From the NCBI RefSeq assembly GCF_022227845.1, contig NZ_JAJNQN010000001.1, positions 124,001 through 188,000 of the forward strand: DNA of 64,000 bases, read 5' to 3'. Shown here one piece after another: positions 26,391 through 36,177 of the stretch. The notes below the pieces were generated by a model. The model was given only the letters and a program-made list of their open reading frames with translations, was not told where the DNA came from and searched no databases. A program made the position numbers and the translations under genes. Numbering within the stretch: the stretch's first letter is position 1; the number at the start of each line of letters is the position of its first letter. The stretch is from Ectothiorhodospira lacustris. Its GTDB lineage: Bacteria > Pseudomonadota > Gammaproteobacteria > Ectothiorhodospirales > Ectothiorhodospiraceae.

Positions 26391-28940
26391 TCACGCCCTT
26401 CCCCCACCGACAACCCCCACCCTCAACAACGGTTCCATCTCCTCGGCCGGCACGGGACGACTGAACAGATATCCCTGCCCCTGACAACAGCCATGCTCGA
26501 TCAAAAAATCCCGCTGCACGTGATTTTCAACCCCTTCCGCGATCACTGCCATGCCTAATGTCCGGCCCAGCCCGATGATGGCCCGGATGATGGCGGCGTC
26601 CTCCGGATGGGCTGCCGGGTCGTCCCGCATGTCGGAAACGAAGGATTGATCGATCTTGATGGCATGCACCGGCAGGCGCTTGAGATAGTTCAGGGACGAA
26701 TAGGCGGTGCCGAAATCATCAATGGAGACGCGCACGCCCTGATCGTTGAGTTGGGTCAGCGTGCGGATGGTCTGGTCGATGGAACTCATGGCGGCGCTTT
26801 CGGTGATTTCGAGCTCCAGATCGCTGGTTTCGAGTCCTGCCGCGGCCAGTGCTCCCATGATGCGCTCGAAAATATCCGGCTGTCGGAACTCGTGCGCCGA
26901 CAGGTTGACCGCCACGGGCACGATGGGGATGCCACGGGCTTTCCAGGCACGTATCTGCTCGCAGGCCTGTCGCAGGATCTCCGGCCCCAGCGCCTGAATG
27001 AATCCGGTCTGCTCCGCCAGGGGAATGAAGCGGCCCGGCGATATCATGCCCCACTGAGGATGTCGCCAGCGCACCAGCGCCTCAAGACTGAGCACGCGAC
27101 CACTGACCAGATCCACGCGGGGCTGATAAACAAGGTGGAATTCGCCCTGTTCCAGCGCCTGCCGCATGGCCTGGTCCAGTTCCATTCGCTCCTGCAGGGC
27201 TGTGTCCAGTTCTCGGGTATAGAAGTGATAACAGCGGCGTCCCTCGGCCTTGGCACGGTACATGGCCGCATCGGCGTGACGCACCAATTCCTCGGGGCGA
27301 TCACTGTCGGCAGGATAAAGGGCGATGCCGATACTGACAGTGACACATACCCGCAGGGAGTCCAGAGTCACCGGCCTGCTCAGTGCCTCCTGGAGTTTTT
27401 CGATGACGGAAATGACACCCTCCACATGGGTCAGCTTGGATAGCAGGAGGATGAATTCATCCCCCCCGAACCGGGCCACCGTATCCCCCTCGCGCAGCAG
27501 GGCGCACAGGCGCTGGCTGATCTGTATCAGCAACTGATCGCCCTGGGCATGTCCCAGTGAATCATTGACCACCTTGAAATCATCCAGGTCGATGAACACC
27601 ACGGCCAGGGTATGGCAATCCCGCCGCGCCTGAGCCAGGGCCTGGCCGATGCGATCCAGCATGAGGGTACGATTGGGCAGTCCGGTCAACGGATCATGGA
27701 AGGCGAGATATTCCAGACGCTCGGTCAAGGCCCGCTTATCGGAAATGTCCTCCGCCAGCTTGATATAGTGCGTCACTTCTCCCCGGGCGTTACGAATCGG
27801 TGAGATTCTCGCCATTTCCCAGTAAGACTCCCCTGAGCGTTTGCGATTGTTGAATTCCCCCTCCCAGGTCCCACCGTTCCTGATCGTCTCCCAGAGCTGT
27901 CTGTATTTGTCTGCGTTTTTCCCTTTGAAGCTCAGCATCCCCGCTCGCTGTCCCTGCACTTCATCCCGGGAGAAACCCGTGATGTCGCAGAAATGCTGGT
28001 TCACATATTCGATCACTGCATCGGTATTGGTGATCACCACCACACTGGGGCTTTGTTCCACCGCAAACGCCAGCCGCTCACTCATTTCCTCGGCCCGCTT
28101 GCGCTCACTGATGTCCAGACTCGAACCCAGGATCTTGATGAGTTGCCCGTCCGGGCCATACACGGGGGAAGCCTGATACAGAATCCAGCGCCAGCCATCC
28201 GTCTTGTGACGCATCCGGATTTCCACACGAAACCGCCCTTCGGGCTGATGCGTGTATTGCTCGAACAGCCGAATCCCGGCATCCCGTTCATCGGGGTGGA
28301 TCAGTGAGCGCCAGACTTCCATGTCACTGTCCATTTCATCATCCTGATAACCCATCTGCGCCTTGAGTTCCGGGGTCAGGTAGACCTCTCCATTGGGTCG
28401 CCACTCGAAAAGGCCCACGTTGCCGCCACGCACTGCCTCCCAAAGCCGCTCCCGGTCCCGACTACCTGTCGTGATGTCCACATCTATGCAGTACAGGCGC
28501 AGGTCGCCTTCGGCATGCTGAACCATGACATGAGAGGAGTGCACCGTGATCAGGTGACCCTGCCGATGACGCAAATTGAGAATCTCGGACGGCGGGAGCC
28601 GCCCCCCGTTGTCCCGCAGTTGCTGCATGCGCCGGGAAAAGGCTTCCCGGTCATGCTCGGGGATGATGAGATCCTCCAGATTGGCGCCCAATGCCTCACG
28701 GGCAGGATAGCCATAGAGCCGTTCACTGGCCTCGTTCCAGTAGAATGCAGTGCCGTCCAGACGATATCCCTGGATGGCGACATCCGGTATGTTATCCAGT
28801 AACCGGGTGAGGGCCGACTCGTTGCGCCTCGATACCTCCTCCGCCTCTCGGCGCGCCGTGATATCCCGGTCGTCTCCCGCCACGGCGGCGTTATCCCGCA
28901 GGAAGGCCCTGGCCTTCTCGCGTAGACGCTTCATATCCAT
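26391..28940 (-). CDS. PAS-GGDEF-EAL protein, bifunctional c-di-GMP enzyme
   Basis: This 849-residue soluble protein has about three PAS sensor domains (roughly 45-165, 170-290 and 300-420), then a GGDEF domain with intact ARFGGDEFILL and an RxxD I-site (REGD), then an EAL domain. The EAL domain keeps LSLEALVRWRHP, NLSAHEF, EITES, DDFGTAYSSL and AEGVE, so both synthesis and hydrolysis of c-di-GMP are possible. It is the last gene of the sia operon. A TTG start at 28964 would overlap the siaD stop (TTGA), while ATG at 28940 is the conventional choice. It would balance or counteract SiaD output. Confidence 0.88.
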   Translation of the reverse strand: MDMKRLREKARAFLRDNAAVAGDDRDITARREAEEVSRRNESALTRLLDNIPDVAIQGYRLDGTAFYWNEASERLYGYPAREALGANLEDLIIPEHDREAFSRRMQQLRDNGGRLPPSEILNLRHRQGHLITVHSSHVMVQHAEGDLRLYCIDVDITTGSRDRERLWEAVRGGNVGLFEWRPNGEVYLTPELKAQMGYQDDEMDSDMEVWRSLIHPDERDAGIRLFEQYTHQPEGRFRVEIRMRHKTDGWRWILYQASPVYGPDGQLIKILGSSLDISERKRAEEMSERLAFAVEQSPSVVVITNTDAVIEYVNQHFCDITGFSRDEVQGQRAGMLSFKGKNADKYRQLWETIRNGGTWEGEFNNRKRSGESYWEMARISPIRNARGEVTHYIKLAEDISDKRALTERLEYLAFHDPLTGLPNRTLMLDRIGQALAQARRDCHTLAVVFIDLDDFKVVNDSLGHAQGDQLLIQISQRLCALLREGDTVARFGGDEFILLLSKLTHVEGVISVIEKLQEALSRPVTLDSLRVCVTVSIGIALYPADSDRPEELVRHADAAMYRAKAEGRRCYHFYTRELDTALQERMELDQAMRQALEQGEFHLVYQPRVDLVSGRVLSLEALVRWRHPQWGMISPGRFIPLAEQTGFIQALGPEILRQACEQIRAWKARGIPIVPVAVNLSAHEFRQPDIFERIMGALAAAGLETSDLELEITESAAMSSIDQTIRTLTQLNDQGVRVSIDDFGTAYSSLNYLKRLPVHAIKIDQSFVSDMRDDPAAHPEDAAIIRAIIGLGRTLGMAVIAEGVENHVQRDFLIEHGCCQGQGYLFSRPVPAEEMEPLLRVGVVGGGRA

Positions 28941-28960
28941 GCTGACTGTCCGGTCAAGAA

Positions 28961-29767
28961 TCAATCCCCCAATACCACCCGGTCCCGCCCCTCTCTCTTG
29001 GCCTTGAACAAGGCATCATCAGCCCGCTTGAGGGCGTCGTCCACGTCCTCCCCCGAACGCAGCAGGGTAACGCCGAAACTGGCGGAAAGCCGGATGGCGG
29101 GGTCATCGCCGCCCACGGTGAGGGCGGTGATGGTCTGTCGAATACGCTCCAACACCATGACCGCTTCCTCCGGGTCGGCATCGGGCAGCACGAGCAGAAA
29201 CTCCTCCCCACCCCAACGGCCGTACACATCGTAACGCCGCACTTCCTGACGGACCGCGCCGGCGATCTCGCACAGGGCCACATCGCCCACCTCATGGCCG
29301 AATCGGTCGTTGACCTGTTTGAAATGATCCACGTCCATCAGGGCAATGGCGAGGCGACTGCCCTTGCGGGCGGCACGTTGGGTCTCTTCCTTGAGGCGCT
29401 CCATCAGAAACCGTCGGTTGGCCAAGCCGGTCAGGGGATCCTGGTTGGCCGCCTGGCGCAGGGTTTCGGTGACTTCCCACAGGTTGCGCTGGTACTGGTC
29501 CGAAATGCGGGCGAGCCTTTCCATACGCTTGATCTGTTTGTCGCAGCGCTCGGACAGGGTCAGAGCCTCGTTGTGTTCAAGCAACTGGTAGCCGTCCGAT
29601 ATCCTCAACAGCCGTTCCATGCGCTGATTCTGGCTTTGGATGTGATCGTTCACTTCCTGCAGCACAGCTCTGAGGGGATTATCGATGTGGGCGGGGTCAT
29701 CCAGCAGAGCCTGGATGCGCTCCAGCAGGACCTTGCCGTTCTTGATGACCCCGGACTCCCTAGTCAT
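28961..29767 (-). CDS. siaD: SiaD-like diguanylate cyclase
   Basis: The 268-residue SiaD homologue makes c-di-GMP when bound by unphosphorylated SiaC. It has a helical, coiled-coil N-terminal part (about 1-110), containing the repeated segments RMERLLRISDGYQLL and RMERLARISDQYQRN, and then a GGDEF domain with DPLTGLANRRF, DVDHFKQVN and the active variant GGEEF (GRWGGEEFLLVL). RRYD five residues upstream is a consensus I-site. The ATG at 29767 overlaps the siaC end by 8 bp, implying coupling. The N-terminal duplication is a useful family mark. Confidence 0.88.
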   Translation of the reverse strand: MTRESGVIKNGKVLLERIQALLDDPAHIDNPLRAVLQEVNDHIQSQNQRMERLLRISDGYQLLEHNEALTLSERCDKQIKRMERLARISDQYQRNLWEVTETLRQAANQDPLTGLANRRFLMERLKEETQRAARKGSRLAIALMDVDHFKQVNDRFGHEVGDVALCEIAGAVRQEVRRYDVYGRWGGEEFLLVLPDADPEEAVMVLERIRQTITALTVGGDDPAIRLSASFGVTLLRSGEDVDDALKRADDALFKAKREGRDRVVLGD

Positions 29768-30155
29768 CGGCGGTGGGGAGGATGTGGAACGGGAAGGTAT
29801 AGTCCTCGCGGAATTCCTCCGCCATTTCCATGACCCGTTCATTGCGGGGGTCGTAGTACCAGTTCACCCGGACTTCCCGGGATTGGGCATGGGCCTCTTC
29901 GAGCATGTCGAAGACGTCCATCATGGCCTTCACACTGCTGGTGTTCATGTAGATGAGACCCAACTCCAGGTGCAGGGCGGCATCCGTCCCATCCAGGTAC
30001 TGCTGAATCCAGGCAAAGACCTGCGCAAAGAATTCAAAGGAATTCTCGGGATAGGAATTGCCCGTCATGTGCAGACGTCCCCGCGCCCAATCGGTGGTGA
30101 TGGTGGGGGTGGACTGGCTACCGGGTATTTCCAGTTCGTTGATCACTGAGGACAT
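29760..30155 (-). CDS. siaC: SiaC-like phosphorylatable partner-switch protein (DUF1987)
   Basis: The 131-residue SiaC homologue switches between SiaB (kinase) and SiaD (cyclase). It is phosphorylated by SiaB and dephosphorylated by SiaA in Pseudomonas. The small alpha/beta fold shows LELGLIYMNTSSVKAMMDVF, the region around the phospho-acceptor, where a Thr/Ser pair is present, followed by VRVNWYYDPRNERVMEM. Its place between siaB and siaD matches the known operon order, 30 bp after siaB. The precise acceptor residue is inferred from the family. Confidence 0.88.
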   Translation of the reverse strand: MSSVINELEIPGSQSTPTITTDWARGRLHMTGNSYPENSFEFFAQVFAWIQQYLDGTDAALHLELGLIYMNTSSVKAMMDVFDMLEEAHAQSREVRVNWYYDPRNERVMEMAEEFREDYTFPFHILPTADD

Positions 30156-30185
30156 GAGTAAGAATCTTTTTCAGAAAATAATAGT

Positions 30186-30734
30186 TCAGATGACGGCGCG
30201 CAGGCTGAAGAACACCCGATCGTTTCCATCATTGACCGGCGAAATCCTGGCGCACACCGGCTCCAGCGATTTGCGCGCCACATCCACCAGCCCCAGGCCC
30301 GCGCCACTGAGCACGCTTTCATCACGGGGTTTACGCAACTGGGCCTTGTAGGCCGCCTTGAGCTCCACCTTGTCCATGGCCGCCAGTTCCTCCACCCGGT
30401 TTCGCAGCAGTTCGCCGTCTTCCCGTTCCACCAGGTTGCCGGCCATGATGACGTAACGCCCGGTCTCATTACGGGCGACGATGACGGTGGCGGAGCCGTC
30501 GCGTTCGTCGTAACCCATGCGGGTGACGTAGTGGCGGATGTTCTGGGTCAATTCAATATAGATGCCGAAGACATCCATCGCCGCGCCGGGGAGTGCATTG
30601 TCCGCCTCCAGGTAGTTTCTCAGTGCGTTGCCGATCTCTTCGATCAGACTGCGGGAGATGGGACCGTTGAAGCACAGGAGGATCTGATCCTCATTGAACT
30701 GGCGGCGCAGGCTGAACAGATCGATATCGGACAT
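30186..30734 (-). CDS. siaB: SiaB-like protein kinase (DUF6272)
   Basis: The 182-residue SiaB homologue is a GHKL-type kinase that phosphorylates SiaC. The N-box-like helix IYIELTQNIRHYV, with Glu and Asn for ATP/Mg binding, and the C-terminal glycine loop GAGLGLVDVAR are visible. The rest matches the family layout (SRSLIEEIGNALRNYL at the N-terminus). It lies 48 bp after siaA. By analogy, phosphorylation of SiaC would release SiaD and lower c-di-GMP. Confidence 0.87.
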   Translation of the reverse strand: MSDIDLFSLRRQFNEDQILLCFNGPISRSLIEEIGNALRNYLEADNALPGAAMDVFGIYIELTQNIRHYVTRMGYDERDGSATVIVARNETGRYVIMAGNLVEREDGELLRNRVEELAAMDKVELKAAYKAQLRKPRDESVLSGAGLGLVDVARKSLEPVCARISPVNDGNDRVFFSLRAVI

Positions 30735-30782
30735 AACGTGTATTTACCCCATTGCGTGTTGTCTTGCCGGCATTGCACTGAG

Positions 30783-32783
30783 TCAAGGCTGGTCAACGCG
30801 AAAGGCCAGCACCGTGACGTCATCCCGCTGATCATGCTCACCACGGTAGTCATCCAGGGCCTGATCCAAGGCCGCGGCCTGCTCGGCCATGGGGCGGCGG
30901 GCGTGTTCCATGAGCAGGGCCTTGAAGCGGCTCTGCCCCAGCCCGAAGCCGAGATCGCCCCCGGATTGGTCCAGGTACCCATCGGTCACCAGGTAGTAGG
31001 TAGCAGTCGGGTCCAACCTGAGCTCGGTGTCTTCATACTGCCCCACCCGACGGTCCCCCAGAGCCCGACGCCCGCCCTTGACGGCCGCCACGTCGTGGCC
31101 GTCGCTATGGTAAAGGCTGATGCGAGCCCCCGCATACCGCAGGATACCCCGTTCCCGGTCCACAAACACCATTCCCACATCCATGTGGGTGGCAATGGCC
31201 TGGGTGGTCTCCGCATCTTTGAGCATCTCGCGCACGATGCCGTCCGCGTGACGCAGCACGACCGCCGGGGACGCCATGCCCAAGGTATTGATGGCCTGAT
31301 CCAGGGCGGCCCGGGCCAGCATGGTCATCAGGGCCCCGGGCACGCCGTGTCCGGCACAGTCCACCACACCGATCAGGTAGCGTTCGCCGTCGTTGTGGAA
31401 CAGGTAGAAGTCTCCTCCCACCACATCCCGGGGACGCCAGAGCACGAAGTGATGCAGCCCCAGTAGATCGGCCATGCGGTTGTCCGGCAGGATGGCCCGC
31501 TGGATGAGGCTGGCGTAGTCGATGGATGCCTGGATCTGGCGCTGGGCGGTGGCCATTTCCTGGTTGGCCTGCCGCAGTTTTGCGGTGCGTTCCTCTACTC
31601 GCCCCTCCAGTTCATCGGTATGGGTCTTCACCTGCTCGGCCATGCGCCCGAAGGCCCGGCTCAGATCCCCGAGTTCGTCCTTGCCGGGCCTGGGCAACTG
31701 GATGTCGTAGCGCCCCTGGGACATGGCGGTGGCGGATTGCTGCAGCTCACGCAGGGGGCGCAGCACGATCCGGTCCACGACCAGACCGAAACTGATCAAC
31801 AAAATCAGCAACAGCAGGACAACCATCAGCAAACCAACCCGCAGCCAGTTCTCCTGAATCACCCCGGCCGCCGCCAAGTCCACGGCGGTGACCACGTACC
31901 ACTGGAGTTCGGGGAGGTAGGCCAGGGCCAGCAACTGTTCCCGACCATCCAGGGTCAGCGACAGCAGGGGCACGGTATCGGTCAGCTCCCGGGCCTGTTT
32001 CATGGCCTGGGCCAGTTGGGTGCGCTGCAGGGCGTCCGGCAGGCGCTGGGCCAGGGTGTATCCATTCACGGCATGGGTGGTGGTGGAGGCGAAGCTGATC
32101 AGTGTCGGGTCCGGATGGGCCTGGATGGCGCCACCGTGATCCAGGATCATCGGCGTCACGCCCACGGGTCGGGTCTGGATGAAATCCTGCAGGAACCCGC
32201 TCAGGTCGAGGCCCGTTCCAGCCAGGCCGATGCGGCGTTCGCCGTCCGTCACCAGCACATTGAGCCAGACCCGGGTAGTGCCCAGCGCCACATCCGGATT
32301 GACGTTGATGTTGTAGGTGGCTGCCTGCTCCAGGGTATTGAAAAACCAGGCGTCGCTGGGCTTGTCCGGGTCCAGGGTGTAACGGGGCTGATCACTGAAA
32401 GGCTGGCCGGCACTGTTGAAATAGTAGTGACCGGTCAGAGCACTGATCAGGAAATAGGAGCTGTCGCGGAAGTCACGGCGATACCCTTCCGCCTCAAGGA
32501 AGAACATCGCCCGTTTTTCGCCATCGTCTTCATCCAGCAGCCACCGACGAGACAGTTCCGAGTCAGCCAGACGCGTGGACAGGGCCAGGTCGCGGGAAAC
32601 GGGGGCCAGAATCTGCTCGCGGTTCAGACGCGTGTAGTGTTCGGCAAAGGCCTCGCCGAAGTACTGACGCACCCCCTCCAGCAGATGCCAGCCGATGATA
32701 CCGGCCGGGACCAGGGCCATCAGGCAGGCCAGCGCCAGGGCCAGGATGGACTTGGCCCTGAGGCCGAGGGGGTGTTTCAGCAT
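30783..32783 (-). CDS. siaA: SiaA-like membrane PP2C phosphatase with HAMP domain
   Basis: The 666-residue protein has a membrane segment near residues 12-34, a periplasmic Cache-like sensor domain, a second membrane segment (about 335-357, GLLMVVLLLLILLISFGLVV), a HAMP linker and a C-terminal SpoIIE/PP2C phosphatase domain. Metal-binding motifs are visible: DVVGGDFYLF, VVDCAGHGVPGAL, YLVTDGYLD and RDDVTVLAF. It would dephosphorylate SiaC on an external signal and so activate SiaD. It starts 21 bp after the NIT-domain gene, so it belongs to the same operon. Confidence 0.9.
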   Translation of the reverse strand: MLKHPLGLRAKSILALALACLMALVPAGIIGWHLLEGVRQYFGEAFAEHYTRLNREQILAPVSRDLALSTRLADSELSRRWLLDEDDGEKRAMFFLEAEGYRRDFRDSSYFLISALTGHYYFNSAGQPFSDQPRYTLDPDKPSDAWFFNTLEQAATYNINVNPDVALGTTRVWLNVLVTDGERRIGLAGTGLDLSGFLQDFIQTRPVGVTPMILDHGGAIQAHPDPTLISFASTTTHAVNGYTLAQRLPDALQRTQLAQAMKQARELTDTVPLLSLTLDGREQLLALAYLPELQWYVVTAVDLAAAGVIQENWLRVGLLMVVLLLLILLISFGLVVDRIVLRPLRELQQSATAMSQGRYDIQLPRPGKDELGDLSRAFGRMAEQVKTHTDELEGRVEERTAKLRQANQEMATAQRQIQASIDYASLIQRAILPDNRMADLLGLHHFVLWRPRDVVGGDFYLFHNDGERYLIGVVDCAGHGVPGALMTMLARAALDQAINTLGMASPAVVLRHADGIVREMLKDAETTQAIATHMDVGMVFVDRERGILRYAGARISLYHSDGHDVAAVKGGRRALGDRRVGQYEDTELRLDPTATYYLVTDGYLDQSGGDLGFGLGQSRFKALLMEHARRPMAEQAAALDQALDDYRGEHDQRDDVTVLAFRVDQP

Positions 32784-32804
32784 ACGGTATCTGCTCCGAA
32801 GACT

Positions 32805-35192
32805 TCAGGGCACATCAAAACCTCCCCGTTTCTGCATCAGGGACAGGCACTCGGCAGCCGGCATGGGGCGGGCGTAGAGATAGCCCTGGGCCTGGAGACA
32901 GCCCCGTTCACGCAACCACTTGGCCTGGTAGTGGTTCTCCACGCCTTCCGCCACGGTGGTCAATGACAGACTGCGGGCCAGGGCCAGCACGGCCCCGGCG
33001 ATCAACTCGGCCTCCCCGCCCATTTCCAGCTCCTTGACGAAACGCTGGTCGAGCTTGAGGCAGCTCACCGGGAAACGGCGCAGGTAGGCCAGCGAGGAGT
33101 AACCGGTGCCGAAATCATCCACCGACAGGCTCACGCCCAGCGCACACAGGGACCGCAGTATCCGCTCCGCTACCTCCATGTCTTCCATGAGGCAACTCTC
33201 CGTCAACTCCAGCTCCAGAGCGTCGGCGGGCAGTCCGGAGTCAGCCAGGGCCCGCTCCACCTGCTCGATGAAATTGGCCTGGTAAAGCTGGACGGCAGAG
33301 AGGTTCACGGCCATGGTGAGGTCTTCAAATCCCCGCTCGCGCCATGCCTGACATTGCAGGCAGGCCTTGCGCAGCACTTGCTCACCCAGAGGGATGATAC
33401 TGCCGTTGGCCTCTGCGCGGGGGATGAAGACGTTCGGCGGGATCGCCCCCCGATCAGGATGGTGCCAGCGCAGCAGGGCCTCGACGCTGACGATCGCGCC
33501 GGTGGCCAGATCCACCTTGGGCTGGTAGTACAGCTCGAATTCGTCATGCTCCAAGGCCCATTCCAGGTCGCGATCCATCTGCAGCAGTTCGCTGTGGCGG
33601 GACATGATCACGGGCTCGAAGATGCTGTGGCGATGCAGCCGGTCGTCCTTGGCGTTCTGCACGGAAAAGGCCAGATAGGCCAGCAGTTCGGAGGCATCAT
33701 GGGGATAAGGCGGGCACAGGACGATGCCGATGTTGCCCTTGACCTCGATGCGCCGGGGACCGATCTCCACCGCGGGCCTGAGGGCCCCCAGCAGATCCGC
33801 CGCCAGGCGTTCAGGGTTATCCAGGCGGGAGGAATCGAAAAACACCACGCCGAACTGATCACCGTAGATGCGGGCCATGAGGGCGTCCGGTCCCATCAGT
33901 TTGCAGAGGCGCGCCGATATCCGGCACAGCAGCTCATCCGCCACCGACTCGCCCCAAATGCGGTTGATGTCGGTAAAACCTTCCAGGTCCAGGAGGAAGA
34001 CCCCCAGGGTCCGCTTTTCCGATCTGGCCAGAAACAGTAACTGGTTCAGGTGTTCCTTGAAGTGGTCCCGGTTGGGGAGGCCCGTGAGGGCGTCGTGAGA
34101 GGCCAGAAACTGAATGCGATGCATGGCCTCCGCATGCTGGCGATGACGCAGCAACAGGCTTCTGGCAACGGTCATGGACAGCAGGAGGGTGAGTATCAGC
34201 AGGGCCACGGTGATGCCGAGCAGATTCAGCCATTGACGCTGGCTGTCGGCCTTGATTTCGGTGCCGGTATCGAGGATGTCCCGCACCAGCGCACGTTCCA
34301 GTTGATGCAGCCCGTCAATCCGCTCCGACGTCATCTGAAACCAGCGCAATCCACTCAGACCGGCCGGTTTTTGCGTCTCACCCTGCAGGGTGATGGTGGC
34401 ACGGGCAATCATCACTTCCTGATGGGCCGGCTGTTGCTCCAGGCCCCGGAGCCTGTCCACATAGATCTCGGGCGCAAGCTTGAGAAACTGGCTGCGCTGC
34501 AGTTCCTGGATGGCCACCCGCTGCAGATAATTGCGAAAGATGACCGGATCCGGGGTCCGGGCGACCAGCCAGGCGCTGCCCAGGGAACGCTCCCGGGCGG
34601 CCTGCTCCTTGAGCATGAGCAAGGATCGGTAGGCGGCCAGAAGACTCAACATGCCCGGGGTGGCGCCGGCATCGGGCGTGGAAGAAGCGATCAGGATCAG
34701 GGGGTCAATCAGACGACCATAGGACTCGGTACTCTCGAGGGGATGAAGCGCGTGCCGATCAACCCGCTCGCGGTGGGTCTCCAGACGGGCGGCCCCTTCT
34801 TCCAGTTGCCGTCGGAATGCACTCAGGTCGGCACCGGTCACCAGCTGATAGATGGCTTCATCCCGTTGATAGCGACGCAATGCCTGATCCGTGGCGTCCC
34901 GGTGATCATCCAGGATCGCACGAAAGTCATTGTCCAAGGCGCTAAGATAGCCGACCGTGCTGCCCCGTTCCGCCTGCAGCGCATGGATCAGGGCCTTGCC
35001 GTCCAGGGCCAGTTGCGCCACCTGCACCATACGGGCCCGCTCCTCGTGGCGCTGATGATGCTCTCCGAGGGCAATGGTCGCCATGATCATGAACGCCGTC
35101 ATGGGTATTGCCACAGTGGCAGCGATGCGTAGCCACAGTCTGTCCATGCCTCCCCCGAATAGTGATAAAACCGCTTGATTCACATGGTACAT
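32805..35192 (-). CDS. NIT-domain membrane protein with degenerate GGDEF and intact EAL
   Basis: This 795-residue protein has an N-terminal membrane segment, a periplasmic NIT (nitrate/nitrite-sensing type) domain that contains the mark ALQAERGSTVGYL, and a second membrane segment (about 325-345). A GGDEF domain follows whose active site is degraded to YGDQF. The EAL domain is complete: SVEALLRWHHP, NLSAVQLYQ, ELTESCLM, DDFGTGYSSLAYL and AEGVE. It is therefore most likely a c-di-GMP phosphodiesterase, with GTP at most an allosteric ligand. It is the first gene of the sia operon and could couple an anionic or redox signal to biofilm dispersal. The ligand is unknown. Confidence 0.88.
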   Translation of the reverse strand: MYHVNQAVLSLFGGGMDRLWLRIAATVAIPMTAFMIMATIALGEHHQRHEERARMVQVAQLALDGKALIHALQAERGSTVGYLSALDNDFRAILDDHRDATDQALRRYQRDEAIYQLVTGADLSAFRRQLEEGAARLETHRERVDRHALHPLESTESYGRLIDPLILIASSTPDAGATPGMLSLLAAYRSLLMLKEQAARERSLGSAWLVARTPDPVIFRNYLQRVAIQELQRSQFLKLAPEIYVDRLRGLEQQPAHQEVMIARATITLQGETQKPAGLSGLRWFQMTSERIDGLHQLERALVRDILDTGTEIKADSQRQWLNLLGITVALLILTLLLSMTVARSLLLRHRQHAEAMHRIQFLASHDALTGLPNRDHFKEHLNQLLFLARSEKRTLGVFLLDLEGFTDINRIWGESVADELLCRISARLCKLMGPDALMARIYGDQFGVVFFDSSRLDNPERLAADLLGALRPAVEIGPRRIEVKGNIGIVLCPPYPHDASELLAYLAFSVQNAKDDRLHRHSIFEPVIMSRHSELLQMDRDLEWALEHDEFELYYQPKVDLATGAIVSVEALLRWHHPDRGAIPPNVFIPRAEANGSIIPLGEQVLRKACLQCQAWRERGFEDLTMAVNLSAVQLYQANFIEQVERALADSGLPADALELELTESCLMEDMEVAERILRSLCALGVSLSVDDFGTGYSSLAYLRRFPVSCLKLDQRFVKELEMGGEAELIAGAVLALARSLSLTTVAEGVENHYQAKWLRERGCLQAQGYLYARPMPAAECLSLMQKRGGFDVP

Positions 35193-35212
35193 AATCGCAG
35201 CATATCCGAACT

Positions 35213-36157
35213 ATGAATTCACCTTTTCACAACCGTTTATCGAAGAACCTTCGCCACTGGTCAAAATGGGCACGGCGACGGGGCATTGAGTGCTTTCGAA
35301 TTTATGATCGGGATATCCCGGAGTTTCCCGTGGCGGTGGATGTGTATGCGGGAATCCCCCATGTGCAGGTCTACGAGACCCGCTGGGAGGCGGATGACGC
35401 GGCCTATGACACTTGGCTGGACGAGGTCCGTGAGACGGTCGGGGGCGTTTTCGGGCTGTCGCCGCAGGCGCCGGCGATCAAGGTCCGGCGGCGTCAGAAA
35501 GGCGCCGATCAGTACGAGAAGACCGGCCTTGAGGGCGAGGAACTGATCGTGCGGGAGGACGGGCTGAAGTTCTCGGTGAACCTGTATGCCTATCTGGATA
35601 CGGGGCTGTTTCTGGATCATCGTCAAACCCGGGCGATGGTGCGGCAGCGCAGCCAGGGCAAGCGGTTCCTGAACCTGTTTGCCTATACCGGTAGCTTTTC
35701 CGTACATGCGGCGGCGGGTGGCGCCTCGGAGAGCCTGACTCTGGATCTGTCGCGCACCTATCAGGAATGGTCATTGCGGAATTTCCAACTCAACGGACTG
35801 GATCAGGATCGTCACCGGCTGGAGCGGGTGGATGTGATGCAGTGGCTGGAGGAGGCGCCCCGGCTGGGCCGGCGTTATGACCTGATCGTGATGGACCCGC
35901 CCTCTTTTTCCAATTCCAAGAAGATGACGGCCACGCTGGACGTGCAGCGGGATCATGCCTGGATGATCAACCGCTGCCTGGGCCTGCTTTCGGCCCGGGG
36001 GGAGTTGTTCTTTTCCAACAACCGACGCGGCTTCAAGCTCTACGAGGACGAACTGGCGCCCTGCCGGGTAGAAGAGATCACCCGGCAGACCGTGCCCGAG
36101 GATTTCGGCCGCGGACGCCCCCACCGATGCTGGATCATCCGGCGGTTGGAGGGCTGA
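35213..36157 (+). CDS. RlmK-like class I SAM-dependent rRNA methyltransferase
   Basis: The 314-residue protein corresponds to the C-terminal (RlmK) half of E. coli RlmL, which forms m7G2069 in 23S rRNA. It begins NRLSKNLRHWSKWARR, has the segment YAYLDTGLFLDHRQTR, the SAM-binding loop LNLFAYTGSFSVHAA (motif I), and the catalytic-site motif DPPSFSNSKKM. It ends with PHRCWIIRRL. Many bacteria encode this half as a separate gene. It is transcribed divergently from the NIT-EAL gene only 20 bp away, so the two share a promoter region. The exact nucleotide modified is inferred. Confidence 0.85.
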   Translation: MNSPFHNRLSKNLRHWSKWARRRGIECFRIYDRDIPEFPVAVDVYAGIPHVQVYETRWEADDAAYDTWLDEVRETVGGVFGLSPQAPAIKVRRRQKGADQYEKTGLEGEELIVREDGLKFSVNLYAYLDTGLFLDHRQTRAMVRQRSQGKRFLNLFAYTGSFSVHAAAGGASESLTLDLSRTYQEWSLRNFQLNGLDQDRHRLERVDVMQWLEEAPRLGRRYDLIVMDPPSFSNSKKMTATLDVQRDHAWMINRCLGLLSARGELFFSNNRRGFKLYEDELAPCRVEEITRQTVPEDFGRGRPHRCWIIRRLEG

Positions 36158-36177
36158 AGTTCTGCCCCTCCCCCCTA

